From: an uncultured bacterium
GTDB lineage: Bacteria; Bacillota; Clostridia; Lachnospirales; Lachnospiraceae
DNA: 64,000 nt
Assembly: GCA_947647735.1 (NCBI GenBank)
Contig: CANSLJ010000007.1
Coordinates: 62,001 to 126,000, forward strand
Direction of reading: 5' to 3'
Shown piece after piece: positions 45,541 through 54,528 of this stretch (position 1 is its first letter; each line of letters opens with the position of its first letter). The notes below the pieces were generated by a model, which saw nothing but the letters and a program-made list of their open reading frames with translations, was not told the DNA's origin and ran no database searches. Made by a program: the position numbers and the translations under genes.

Positions 45541-48239
45541 TGATGCAGATATTTGAGGAGGGGCTACAGAGGCTGTTTATCCTTGTGCTGAATATGACGC
45601 TCACCGGGGGCGTGGTGATCCTGGCGGTGCTTCTGGCAAGGATCCTGCTGAAAAAAGCGCCGAAGATCTTTTCCTATGCGCTGTGGGGAGTGGTGCTTTT
45701 CCGGCTGCTCTGTCCGGTATCCTTTTCTCTGCCTGTGTCGCTGCTGGGCGCGCTGCAGAGCGGACCGGCGAAGGAAGGACGGATGGAATATATCACGGAG
45801 GATATCGGCTATATGGAAAAGCCTGAGGTCATGCTTCCGGCGCCCGGCATCAGCGAGGCGGTCAACGAGATGCTGCCCCTCGGAAATCCGGCGGCGTCGG
45901 TCAATCCGATGCAGGTCTATATGACCGTCGGAGCGTACCTGTGGTTTCTCGGGATCCTGAGCATGGGCGTTTACAGTGTGATCTCCCTGCTCAGGCTTAA
46001 AAGACGGTTAAAAGAGGCGGTTTTTGAAAAAGAAAACATTTATCGGATCAAGGGAAACGGATCGCCCTTTGTATATGGGGTGTTTTGTCCGCGGATCTAT
46101 CTGCCGGAGAAGATAACGACGGAGGAGGAGCGGTATATCCTGCTCCATGAACAGATCCATATCAGGAGAGGGGATGCAGTGTTTCGGCTGCTTGCTTATC
46201 TGGCGCTCTGGATACACTGGTTTAATCCGCTCGTGTGGGCGGCGTTTGCCGTCAGCGGACGGGATATGGAGATGTCCTGTGATGAGGCGGTGATCCGAAG
46301 GCTGGGCGGCAAGGTGAAAAAGGAGTATTCCGCCTCCCTGCTGAATGCGGCGGCGGGGGAGAGGATCGTCAAGGGGATCCCCCTTGCTTTCGGGGAGAGC
46401 GATACGGGCAGCAGGATCAAAAATGTACTGCGCTATCAGAAGCCGGCAGCGTTGTTTGCGGGCGGGGTTCTTGTGGTGAGTATTCTTCTGGCAGTGTTCT
46501 TTGCCGCGAATCCGGCAAGGGCAAAGGAAAACGAGAATATATTTTACGGTGTGGTGACGGAGGTCATGGGGGAGGACGGCGCACCGGAGACCATCGTGCG
46601 GATCCCCGGATTCGGGGATGTGGTACTGCCGGATGCGGAAGATGTCTCGCTCTATCTGGAGCGGGATGCGGAGAGGATCATTATGCCGGGAGATCTTCTG
46701 CGGATCACCTTTTCATCAGAGCAGGAGATCCTGATGACCACTTCCGATCAATACGGGCGGACTCTGTACCGGTTTGCGCCTCTTCCCGCCGGGGAAGCGG
46801 AAAGCATTCAGGTCATGGGAGCAGGCTTTTCTCTCAGCAGGCAGGAGGGGGAGCGGTATCTCTTTACGGTTCCCCTTGGCATGGCATCCGATGCGCAGGA
46901 GGGGGATACGCTGGAGATCTATCATGATCCGAAGGCGGATATGTCGGAGGAGATCTATGCTTTTCCCGGGGAGGGAGAGGCGGAGGAAGAGCTGCTCGCC
47001 TCCGTGGAGGTTTTGTCGGTGGATGCGGAGCATTATGATATCTGGGTGGAATTGAGCGCGGAGGAGACGGAAGTCTTTTTGTCGGAATTTGGTTTCGGCA
47101 TCCGTGTGGAACTGGTGAAAGCGGCGGAGGATGGCGCATCCGGCGGCAACGGAACGGACGGCGAGCCGGCGGGAGATGGCAACGGATCGGACGAAGAGAC
47201 AGGCGGCATATCCGCAGATAACGGGAAGGAATCGTCAGCAGGGACAGGTGGTGCATCGGCAGACGATACGGATGTATTTTCCGGAGATACAGGGAGCGGA
47301 CTGCTTGAACTTTCTCCGGCATTGCTTGAGCGGGGAGAACTTGAGGATGGACTGTACAGAGTATCCGTGCGCTCCATATCCCGCAGTGCAGGAGGGTTTG
47401 ATCTGTATGTGACGGAGGAGGAATACGATGAATTGCCGCTGTTTGCCTTTGCGGAGGAATGTCAGTTCCGGGTGAACTGGGAGAGTGATAAACTTTCCTG
47501 GTCACCGATCAATTTTGACAAGTTTGCAGACCTGATCACGCAGTCGGCAAGAGTCGTCAATCCCACGGTGTACTGTGAGGTGGAGGATAACCTGATCGTC
47601 CGCGCGGATCTGGAGAGCGGTTATTATATCAACGGCTTCAGCTATGCCGGGCCGGTTAACGGCGCCCGGGAATGGGAGCAGTATGTGGGAAATGCGGCAG
47701 AGTTCAATCATCTGACAGAAGCGGAAGTCCTTAAAAAATTTTATGCTTTAGAGGGGACGCAGACGGCGGATATCGGCGATGGAGAAGGAGAGGAGCAGAT
47801 AGAAGTTTACACCGGCGATATCGGCGACGGCGCCAGCGGTGTGGTGATCTTCAAGGACGCGTCCGGGAAAAAAGAGCTGGGAGCGGAGACTGCCCATATT
47901 TCAAGGGCGGGATGGAATAACATCTATATCGGGGAGGCAGAAGGAACAGGCTTCATTCTGACCGTGCATATCGAGGACAGGGACACTTATGGCAATTACG
48001 GCTATCAGGTGTACCGTCTGGGGGAAAACGGGGAGATCCGGCAGATCGCGGGGAGCAGTTTTGATTTCGGCGATCCTTACGAGTATGACGACGAGATGTT
48101 CCATTCCTGGGCGGATGGCCTTTCCTACTATCTGGAGCACAGCCATCTGGTGCTGAGCAGTCAGGAGGGGGAGGTCCGGACGGAGCGTATTTCGGAGGCG
48201 GATAAGTACAATTATGAAACATTGCGGAGAGAGCCGTAG
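45537..48239 (+). CDS. large BlaR1-like M56 metallopeptidase/sensor
   Basis: A 900-residue membrane protein. The N-terminal region has four or so helices with the zinc motif HEQIH at residues 204-208 (LLHEQIHIRRGD) and DMEMSCDEAVIRRLGG downstream. A helix near residue 305-325 precedes a very long extracellular region, with a Gly/Asp/Ser/Glu-rich low-complexity linker at about residues 535-585 and further beta-rich domains. This is far longer than BlaR1 (about 600) and has no penicillin-binding-like motif, so its external ligand is unknown. Confidence 0.85.
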   Translation: MMMQIFEEGLQRLFILVLNMTLTGGVVILAVLLARILLKKAPKIFSYALWGVVLFRLLCPVSFSLPVSLLGALQSGPAKEGRMEYITEDIGYMEKPEVMLPAPGISEAVNEMLPLGNPAASVNPMQVYMTVGAYLWFLGILSMGVYSVISLLRLKRRLKEAVFEKENIYRIKGNGSPFVYGVFCPRIYLPEKITTEEERYILLHEQIHIRRGDAVFRLLAYLALWIHWFNPLVWAAFAVSGRDMEMSCDEAVIRRLGGKVKKEYSASLLNAAAGERIVKGIPLAFGESDTGSRIKNVLRYQKPAALFAGGVLVVSILLAVFFAANPARAKENENIFYGVVTEVMGEDGAPETIVRIPGFGDVVLPDAEDVSLYLERDAERIIMPGDLLRITFSSEQEILMTTSDQYGRTLYRFAPLPAGEAESIQVMGAGFSLSRQEGERYLFTVPLGMASDAQEGDTLEIYHDPKADMSEEIYAFPGEGEAEEELLASVEVLSVDAEHYDIWVELSAEETEVFLSEFGFGIRVELVKAAEDGASGGNGTDGEPAGDGNGSDEETGGISADNGKESSAGTGGASADDTDVFSGDTGSGLLELSPALLERGELEDGLYRVSVRSISRSAGGFDLYVTEEEYDELPLFAFAEECQFRVNWESDKLSWSPINFDKFADLITQSARVVNPTVYCEVEDNLIVRADLESGYYINGFSYAGPVNGAREWEQYVGNAAEFNHLTEAEVLKKFYALEGTQTADIGDGEGEEQIEVYTGDIGDGASGVVIFKDASGKKELGAETAHISRAGWNNIYIGEAEGTGFILTVHIEDRDTYGNYGYQVYRLGENGEIRQIAGSSFDFGDPYEYDDEMFHSWADGLSYYLEHSHLVLSSQEGEVRTERISEADKYNYETLRREP

Positions 48240-48270
48240 AGTGACTACAGCTCTCTCCAGGTTTATGGCG

Positions 48271-48298
48271 TTATGAGTTCACGAGGTGAATCTCATAA
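48271..48298. terminator. hairpin between convergent M56 and lipoprotein genes
   Basis: TTATGAGTTCAC (48271-48282) pairs with GTGAATCTCATAA (48286-48298) with one bulged T, followed by GTCTTTCTT on the plus strand. It overlaps the last codons of the minus-strand gene. Confidence 0.5.
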
Positions 48299-50251
48299 GT
48301 CTTTCTTAAACGCCTCATACGGAATCGTAATCAGGAACTCTCCTGCGGCATAGCAGTCGATATCATAGGGGGCAAAATACAGCGTATAGCCGTCCTCGGA
48401 GAGGGAGAACCGGGACTGCTCCAGCAGCATTTCCGGCTCAAAATCCCATCCTGCCATCTTTTCCACATAGGGCGTGACGGTATCGATGAAGGAGGCGCCA
48501 TCGCCCGTAAAATCCTCGAAGCCGAGCCGTTTTCCGGTATGCCTGTCGAAGACATAGTAGTCGGACCAGTAGTAGCCGTGGGCGGCGCCGCCGTAATACT
48601 GGTAGTAGGAACAGTCGAAGGAGATCGTATCGTCATCCATATAATTGCAGAATACGGAAAGAGAAAAATCGTAATTGGAACCAAAGTTCTCGTACCATTC
48701 CGGATCTTCTTCTATCTGTTCCTGTTCCTCCTGAATGAGCCCATCTATATAGGACTCAAAATCCGCATAGACTTCGGAGAGCGCGTCATTGATCAGCGCC
48801 TCCGCACTGGTCTGTTTTTTCAGATACAGTTTGCTTACGGAATAGTAGACGGAAGTATTTTCACCGATATCTGTCTGCTCGTCCTTCTCCTCAAAACGGA
48901 ACACGGCGGGGGAGGAGGCGGGATAGGGGGACCAGACGTGGAGTGTGCGAAGATCAGACACATCCCAGATGTCAAAGCTCATCAGGTGATGTTCCATCGC
49001 CTCCTTCGTAAAAAAATAAATACGGTCATCCGACAGGCAGACGGTATTTCGAAAGCCGCTGAAGTAGGCGTCATAGCCGAAGGGGAAGACGTCGGAGTTG
49101 TGGATCAATGTATTGACGAAGCCGTCCGGCAGGAGCCTTCGGAGATAGAACCGGGAAACTGTCTCGCCGGAAGCGGGATCCTCCTCATTGAAACGGGCGC
49201 AGTAGTAAAACCCCTCCTCCATCGGAAACACGGCGAGGAGGGAGGCGTCCTCCCAGAAGGGATCATCCAGAGGAGTCAGCTTTTTTTCAGTCAGGTCATA
49301 GAGGGCAAACGGATCTTCATAACTAGGACGCAGAAAGATCGTATCGCCGGAAAAGGCGACATTTGAGCAGGAACCCGTGTCGATGCCGAGGCTCTCGCTG
49401 TGGCCGTTTACAGGATCGATGCGATACAGCGTCTGCCGGGCATCCTGCACGAAGAGATAACCATAGTTGCGCATGGCGTAGGGAAAGGAGGGAAAGCTTG
49501 TATCGAAAACGGGCGAAAAATGCCGGGGTAGCATGCCGTAGAGGGTTTCCGATTCGGCGGCTTCCCTGACGGAGCCGTCATCTTCCAGCTTATAATACAG
49601 GTTGGCGATTTTTCTGACGTAGTTTCCGTCCTCGTACTCGGAAGTATAGTTTAATAAGTATATCATATCATCATAGACGTCAATGCCGTACTGTTCATAG
49701 TCCCGCATAGTTCCGGCGTTGATGATGTTATCCTGCAGAAGCGTCAGATTCTGCCCGTCTTTTTTTATCCGGTAAAGAGAAGTATCCCTGTCGTCCAGAG
49801 AATCATAGCCTGTCCTCTCCACGAAATAGATAAAATCTCCATAAAGGCAGAAACTGAGCGTGTGGGTGGAGGCAGTCTGATAGAGCAGGACAGTTTCTTC
49901 GGTTTCCGGATGATAGCACGTCAGCCTGCCGTCACGGCAGAAGTAGAGGGAGCCGTTATCCTGCTGTATGGATTTCCCGGTATCGTCGATGAAGGGCGAT
50001 GTCTCAGGAAAAGTGTAACCATCGTCCGCGGGAGCCTGCACTGCGGCATGGGAGAAGGGGGCGGGGGATGAGACTTCCCCGACGCCGTCCGGCCCGGAAG
50101 CCTCCTCATTGAAGACGCCTTCCGCATCTGTCTCTTCCGCGCCCGGAACTGCCTGTATGTCCGGTATTTTCGCACCGCATGCCGTCAGAGGCAGGGCAGT
50201 CAAAATGAAGGAAAATATGCTAAAAGATACCTGTAAAATGCGTTTTTTCAT
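48293..50251 (-). CDS. lipoprotein with beta-propeller-like and DUF3298-like domains
   Basis: A 652-residue lipoprotein: signal peptide with lipobox LTACG at about residues 22-27. The middle (about 85-450) has repeating GDFIYFVER / NGHSESLGIDTGSCSNV-type strands resembling the DUF5050-type propeller repeats. The C-terminus (about 490-652) resembles DUF3298 (ADEFLITIPYEAF-like end). It is extracellular with no known function. It converges with the M56 sensor gene, so a ligand/sensor relationship is possible but unproven. Confidence 0.65.
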   Translation of the reverse strand: MKKRILQVSFSIFSFILTALPLTACGAKIPDIQAVPGAEETDAEGVFNEEASGPDGVGEVSSPAPFSHAAVQAPADDGYTFPETSPFIDDTGKSIQQDNGSLYFCRDGRLTCYHPETEETVLLYQTASTHTLSFCLYGDFIYFVERTGYDSLDDRDTSLYRIKKDGQNLTLLQDNIINAGTMRDYEQYGIDVYDDMIYLLNYTSEYEDGNYVRKIANLYYKLEDDGSVREAAESETLYGMLPRHFSPVFDTSFPSFPYAMRNYGYLFVQDARQTLYRIDPVNGHSESLGIDTGSCSNVAFSGDTIFLRPSYEDPFALYDLTEKKLTPLDDPFWEDASLLAVFPMEEGFYYCARFNEEDPASGETVSRFYLRRLLPDGFVNTLIHNSDVFPFGYDAYFSGFRNTVCLSDDRIYFFTKEAMEHHLMSFDIWDVSDLRTLHVWSPYPASSPAVFRFEEKDEQTDIGENTSVYYSVSKLYLKKQTSAEALINDALSEVYADFESYIDGLIQEEQEQIEEDPEWYENFGSNYDFSLSVFCNYMDDDTISFDCSYYQYYGGAAHGYYWSDYYVFDRHTGKRLGFEDFTGDGASFIDTVTPYVEKMAGWDFEPEMLLEQSRFSLSEDGYTLYFAPYDIDCYAAGEFLITIPYEAFKKDL

Positions 50252-50343
50252 GATAATTTTTCACATCCTTGTTAAATTGCATAATAGTTTACATAACCTA
50301 TTTGATAATATTTCACAAAAACAGGATTTTTTGAAATATTAAC

Positions 50344-50455
50344 TTACAAAATGACAAAAAATCTGTTAAAATAAATATATCAGAACTGACAGGAGGTGAC
50401 AATCGGATCCGTTCAATTTCTGAGGAAAATGAACGGGATTTTTGTCTGTTTTTCG
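50344..50455 (+). promoter_or_regulatory. leader region of carD-family gene with hairpin and T-run
   Basis: A promoter-like TTACAA (50344-50349) with TAAAAT (50367-50372) at 17 bases is followed by AGGAGGTGA (50391-50399), a strong ribosome-like site with no suitable start codon nearby. Then CCGTTCA (50409-50415) and TGAACGG (50430-50436) form a stem followed by GATTTTTG. The hairpin and T-run could attenuate transcription before carD. Confidence 0.5.
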
Positions 50456-50474
50456 GGAGTAGAAAGGCGAAAAA

Positions 50475-50990
50475 ATGTTTAAAGTGGGTGATTATGTAGT
50501 ATATGGGAACACCGGAGTATGCAGGATAGAGGATATCGGGCCTTTATCGATCGGCAGCAAGGATAAGGATTATTATACGCTGGTTCCGGTGTATGGAAGA
50601 AACAGCAGGCTTTACACGGTGGTGGACAGTGATAAGGTGGTGATCCGTCCGATCATGACAAAACAGGAGAGCGATGCTTTGATCGATGAGATGGAGACTA
50701 TCGATACACTCTGGATCGGTGATGAGAAGAGGCGGGAAGAGATCTACAAAGAGACGATGAAAACCTGTGACTGTAAAGCGTGGGTGCAGATCATTAAGAC
50801 GCTTTATCTGCGGAAGATGGACCGGCTGGCGAGAGGAAAAAAAGTGACCAGCAGCGATGAGAGATATCTGCATCTGGCGGAGGAAAATCTGTTTGGAGAG
50901 CTGGCTTTTTCGCTGGAGATGCCGAAAGAGAAGGTCGGAGAATTTATCTCAGAGAAGATCAGGGCAAAGAAGGCGGCAGTGAGCGTTTAA
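50475..50990 (+). CDS. CarD-family transcriptional regulator
   Basis: A 171-residue protein. The N-terminal CarD/RID domain (MFKVGDYVVYGNTGVCRIEDIG, residues 1-70) binds the RNA polymerase beta subunit in known members, and a helical C-terminal domain (about 75-165) follows as in CdnL. CarD proteins act on promoter opening and are tied to rRNA control and stress. The gene overlaps a short leader frame and is 28 bases from the M19 dipeptidase gene. Confidence 0.9.
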   Translation: MFKVGDYVVYGNTGVCRIEDIGPLSIGSKDKDYYTLVPVYGRNSRLYTVVDSDKVVIRPIMTKQESDALIDEMETIDTLWIGDEKRREEIYKETMKTCDCKAWVQIIKTLYLRKMDRLARGKKVTSSDERYLHLAEENLFGELAFSLEMPKEKVGEFISEKIRAKKAAVSV

Positions 50991-51018
50991 AACATAAACG
51001 GATAAGAGGGCGCATAGA

Positions 51019-52242
51019 ATGTCAAAAAGCGCAGGGAAAAAGATGGATTATTTTGACTGGTATGCGGCTTATCTGCACAGAACCTGTCCGGTGGCGGACG
51101 CGCATCGAGACCTTGTGACGGAGGTCTATCGGCGCCGGCTGTCGGGGGAGAAGGGCGTATTAAATAAATATTATAAGAATGAGTTTTTGAAAAGCGGTGT
51201 AAATCTTGTGTTTGCATCGCTTTTTCCGGGCGTGGACGAGTTGGAGGCATGCAGGGAGGAAGGGCGTTTTTATAAGGGGGCTGTTCTGAGAAAGTCCATG
51301 GAGATGCTGTCGGCCTTTTATGAGGATCTGGAGGAGACAGGGGGCAGAGTGCAGCTGATAACGGACAGGGAATCTCTCTGCAGAGTTATACTGAAAAGGG
51401 GATTTTCCAGACAGTACAGGGTGGGGATGGTGCTGTACCTGGAGGGGCTGGATATGCTGGAAGGGGAACCGGAGCTGCTGTATTGTTTTTACAGGATGGG
51501 AGTGCGGGGAGCGGCGCTCACCTGGAACCGGCGGAAGGAACCGGTGAATGCCTTTGCGGAAGGGGCGCTTGTGGATGCGGGAAGACAGGTGAAAGAGCCT
51601 GCGGTGAAGGCGTTTACCGATGCGACAGATCTTATGAAAGAGGAAGGGGATAGAGATACTACGGAAGAAGGGCGGCAGGCGATCACAGACAGAGGGGTGC
51701 AGGCGCTTTTTTTGATGGAGAAGCTGGGCATGTTTGTGGACAGCAGCCATTTGAGCAGGCAGGCGGCATGGCTTTTGCCCTTTTTTACAAAAAAGCCTTA
51801 CGCGGCAACCCATTCCAATGCGGCGGCGCTTCGGGAGCATCCGAGGAATTTGACGGATGATGAGATCGGAGAGATCGTGAAAAGAGGCGGCGTGATCGGT
51901 GTGAACGGGTATCGGGAAATGAACCGGAGACTTGAGAAGGATGATGAAAAGGAGAAGCACAGTGTCTGCGGGACGAAAGGCGGCACAGGTAAAGAAGGCA
52001 GGCAGGATGGGAGAAAGCCGGAGGCGGCCCTGCTATGCGATCAGATCATATATCTGCTGCATACAGCGGGTGAGGATCATGTAGGATTCGGGCTGGATCT
52101 GGGTGAGGGAAATTTATTTGACGGATATGAGAGGCTGCCGGAGGTGACGGCGGAACTGCTCAGGAGGGGCTGCTCCGTGGAGGTGGTGAAGAAAGTGCTG
52201 GGGAGGAACTGGATCCGGTTTCTGGCTGAAATATTGAAGTGA
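51019..52242 (+). CDS. M19-family membrane dipeptidase-like protein
   Basis: A 407-residue protein matching peptidase M19. Zinc-ligand motifs are seen: DAHRDL (H29, D31), YLEGLDML (Glu about 141), VDSSHLS (His about 236), YAATHSNAAALREHPRNL (His about 257). The conserved DDxG loop reads DHVGFGLDLGEG. Members cleave dipeptides, including some with D-residues. A charged insertion at about residues 305-340 is unusual. There is no signal peptide, so the enzyme is cytoplasmic. Confidence 0.82.
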   Translation: MSKSAGKKMDYFDWYAAYLHRTCPVADAHRDLVTEVYRRRLSGEKGVLNKYYKNEFLKSGVNLVFASLFPGVDELEACREEGRFYKGAVLRKSMEMLSAFYEDLEETGGRVQLITDRESLCRVILKRGFSRQYRVGMVLYLEGLDMLEGEPELLYCFYRMGVRGAALTWNRRKEPVNAFAEGALVDAGRQVKEPAVKAFTDATDLMKEEGDRDTTEEGRQAITDRGVQALFLMEKLGMFVDSSHLSRQAAWLLPFFTKKPYAATHSNAAALREHPRNLTDDEIGEIVKRGGVIGVNGYREMNRRLEKDDEKEKHSVCGTKGGTGKEGRQDGRKPEAALLCDQIIYLLHTAGEDHVGFGLDLGEGNLFDGYERLPEVTAELLRRGCSVEVVKKVLGRNWIRFLAEILK

Positions 52243-52330
52243 GAGAGCGGGTATGCGTGATATGATCATGCGGAAGAATATCATAACCGATATACATCAT
52301 GAAGAAAAGAGAATATCGTCAAGTGTATAA

Positions 52331-52360
52331 TTGACGAAAAAAGTAATAAGGGATTAAAAT
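52331..52360 (+). promoter_or_regulatory. promoter of ECF sigma/RsgI-like operon
   Basis: TTGACG (52331-52336) and TAAAAT (52355-52360), 18 bases apart. No ECF-type GGAAC element was recognised, so autoregulation is not shown. Confidence 0.5.
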
Positions 52361-52438
52361 AAAAGAAAAATTTCTGTGGGGAATGCAATAAAAAGAGGTG
52401 CTTCTGCATTAACTACAGGAAGGGAGCAATACGGTAAC

Positions 52439-53008
52439 ATGTTTAGCCAGACATCGATGGAGAAGATAAAAGCGGACTGCAGTCCGGATGCAGTGGAGCA
52501 GTGTCTTTCCGGGATCAGAGAAAGGGATCGGGGAGCGCTGGAGGAACTTTATTACAGGACAAGTGCGTCCGTATACGGGTTTGCCCTGTCTGTCCTGAAG
52601 AACACACAGGATGCGGAAGATGTGATGCATGACCTTTATTTGCTGGTCTGGTCGGCAGCAGAGAAATATCGTGCGGACGGTAAGCCGATGGCGTGGATAT
52701 TGACGGTCACAAGGAATCTGTGTTTTCAGAAGCTGCGGGAGTATCGGAAGAGATCGGATATTCCCCAGGAAGACTGGGAAGCTTATGTCAGCAGCAATGT
52801 GAATATGTCCGCGGATGATAAACTGATCCTTTTTGAGTGCCTGAAAAATTTATCGGATGAGGAGCGGCAGGTCGTTATGCTGCATGCCGTGTCCGGATTC
52901 AAACACAGAGAGATCGCGAAACTGCTCAGGATGCCCCTTTCAACTGTACTTTCAAAATATAACAGGGCAGTGAAAAAGCTGCAGAAATTTTACGGAGGAG
53001 CGCAATGA
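52439..53008 (+). CDS. ECF-type RNA polymerase sigma factor
   Basis: A 189-residue sigma factor. Region 2 (LEELYYRTSASVYGFALSVLKNTQDAEDVMHDLYLLVWSAAEKYR) and region 4 (LSDEERQVVMLHAVSGFKHREIAKLLRMPLSTVLSKYNRAVKKL) are clear. ATG 52439 is used, with AGGGAG ahead; a longer frame from 52376 is less likely. It overlaps the downstream RsgI-like gene by 4 bases, the usual coupling of a sigma factor with its membrane anti-sigma factor. Confidence 0.88.
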   Translation: MFSQTSMEKIKADCSPDAVEQCLSGIRERDRGALEELYYRTSASVYGFALSVLKNTQDAEDVMHDLYLLVWSAAEKYRADGKPMAWILTVTRNLCFQKLREYRKRSDIPQEDWEAYVSSNVNMSADDKLILFECLKNLSDEERQVVMLHAVSGFKHREIAKLLRMPLSTVLSKYNRAVKKLQKFYGGAQ

Positions 53009-54372
53009 AGATAAAAGAAGCTGATGGAAATGCAAAGATAAAACAGGCGTATGCAAATGCGGTTCCGGATATCTGTGATGTGATCCTCTCTGACTGCGAA
53101 AACATCGCTGACGGAGAGAAAGAGAAGGTGATCATAATGGATGAGACGAAGAAGAAGAGAAATGTTGTAAAATATCTGGCGGCAGCGGCGAGCCTGCTGG
53201 TGCTGGTGGGAGCGGGAACGCTGGCGCTGAATGTTTATCAGGTGAATTATGCGGTGGCATCCACGGTATCTCTCGAGGTGAATCCGAGTATTCAGATCAC
53301 AGTGAATGAGAAGGAACGGGTACTGGATGTAAAGGCGTTAAATAAGGACGGGGAGATCGTGATCGGAGACATGGATTTTTCGGGAAGCGATATCGATGTG
53401 ACGGTCAATGCGCTGATCGGCTCCATGATGCGGAACGGTTATCTGAATGAACTGGCAAATTCGATACTGATCAGCGTGGATAATGACGATCCCATGAAGG
53501 GGAGCGAGCTTCAGGAGAAGCTGACGGCGGAAGTGAATGAACTGCTGGAGGCGGACGGATTTATCGGCGCTGTGCTGGGACAGACGATCAACAACGATAA
53601 TACTTTGCAGCAGCAGGCTGACCAGTATGGTATTACAACAGGAAAGGCCCAGTTGATCCAGCAGATCCTAAACGGCACGGAGGGACATACGTTTGAGGAG
53701 CTGGCGCCGCTTTCCATCAATGAACTGAATCTGATCATCGCTTCCGGGGCACCCGGTCTGGAAAAGGTTTCTTCTCTGGGCAATGCCAGCGACAAGGCGT
53801 ACATCGGGGAGGAAAAAGCGAAGGAGATCGCGTTTGCCCATGCGGGAATCGCAGCAGAGGATATCTATTTTTATGAGATGGATATGGATGTGGAAAAGGG
53901 CGTTATGGTCTATGAGATCGACTTTAAATGCGGCGGGTATGAATATGAGTATGATGTCGATGCCCAGACCGGAGATGTGGTAAAAAATAAAAAAGAGATC
54001 GATGACGATATGCCTGCAGGGATGATAACGCCTTCGGCGGGGACTACGGCTCCGTCTTCAGGCGGGACAGGGATCTACGGCCATCACCCGGAACAACATC
54101 ATGACGAATACCATTATGGGATGTATCAGCAGGGGCAGAACGGGAACACCGGAACGTCCTACGCGGCCATAACGGCAGACCAGGCGAAGGAAATTGCTTT
54201 AAATCATGCAGGACTGACAGCGGATGCCGTATATTTTGATAAAGTGGAGCTGGATTATGATGATGGAATGCAGATTTATGAGATAGAGTTCGTCAGCGGC
54301 TATGTGGAGTATGAGTATGAGATCGACGCAGTGACGGGAGCCGTCTGGGACTATGAGTGGGATTACGATTAA
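53005..54372 (+). CDS. RsgI-like membrane anti-sigma factor with two PepSY-like domains
   Basis: A 455-residue protein. A cytoplasmic 54-residue head, one membrane helix (about 55-77) and the RsgI-type middle domain (STVSLEVNPSIQITVNEKERVLDVKALNKDGE, about 86-130) are followed by two PepSY-like domains (about 267-331, AKEIAFAHAGIAAEDIYFYEM; about 388-455, AKEIALNHAGLTADAVYF) joined by a Pro/Gly/Thr/His linker. It presumably holds the sigma factor and senses an external signal. PepSY tails are not typical of the cellulosome RsgI proteins. Confidence 0.85.
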   Translation: MKIKEADGNAKIKQAYANAVPDICDVILSDCENIADGEKEKVIIMDETKKKRNVVKYLAAAASLLVLVGAGTLALNVYQVNYAVASTVSLEVNPSIQITVNEKERVLDVKALNKDGEIVIGDMDFSGSDIDVTVNALIGSMMRNGYLNELANSILISVDNDDPMKGSELQEKLTAEVNELLEADGFIGAVLGQTINNDNTLQQQADQYGITTGKAQLIQQILNGTEGHTFEELAPLSINELNLIIASGAPGLEKVSSLGNASDKAYIGEEKAKEIAFAHAGIAAEDIYFYEMDMDVEKGVMVYEIDFKCGGYEYEYDVDAQTGDVVKNKKEIDDDMPAGMITPSAGTTAPSSGGTGIYGHHPEQHHDEYHYGMYQQGQNGNTGTSYAAITADQAKEIALNHAGLTADAVYFDKVELDYDDGMQIYEIEFVSGYVEYEYEIDAVTGAVWDYEWDYD

Positions 54373-54403
54373 GGCATTGTAAAAACATATAGATACTATA
54401 CTG

Positions 54404-54440
54404 GGCATATCGGGAAAATATCCGGTATGCCTGTTGTTTT
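54404..54440 (+). terminator. terminator after the RsgI-like gene
   Basis: GGCATA-T-CGG (54404-54413) pairs with CCG-G-TATGCC (54422-54431), followed by TGTTGTTTTT. Confidence 0.6.
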
Positions 54441-54455
54441 TGAGCGGATGAATAC

Positions 54456-54484
54456 TTTACGAGCGGAATATTTCATGGTAAAAT
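54456..54484 (+). promoter_or_regulatory. promoter of pta
   Basis: TTTACG (54456-54461), 17 bases, TAAAAT (54479-54484). Confidence 0.6.
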
Positions 54485-54528
54485 AGTTTTCAAAAGGGAA
54501 TAAATACCAGAAGGAGGTTAATAAGGGG

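Noticed and set aside
48539-49366. 275-codon plus-strand frame opposite the lipoprotein gene
   Set aside because: The minus strand has a signal peptide and lipobox and a ribosome site; the plus frame has none.
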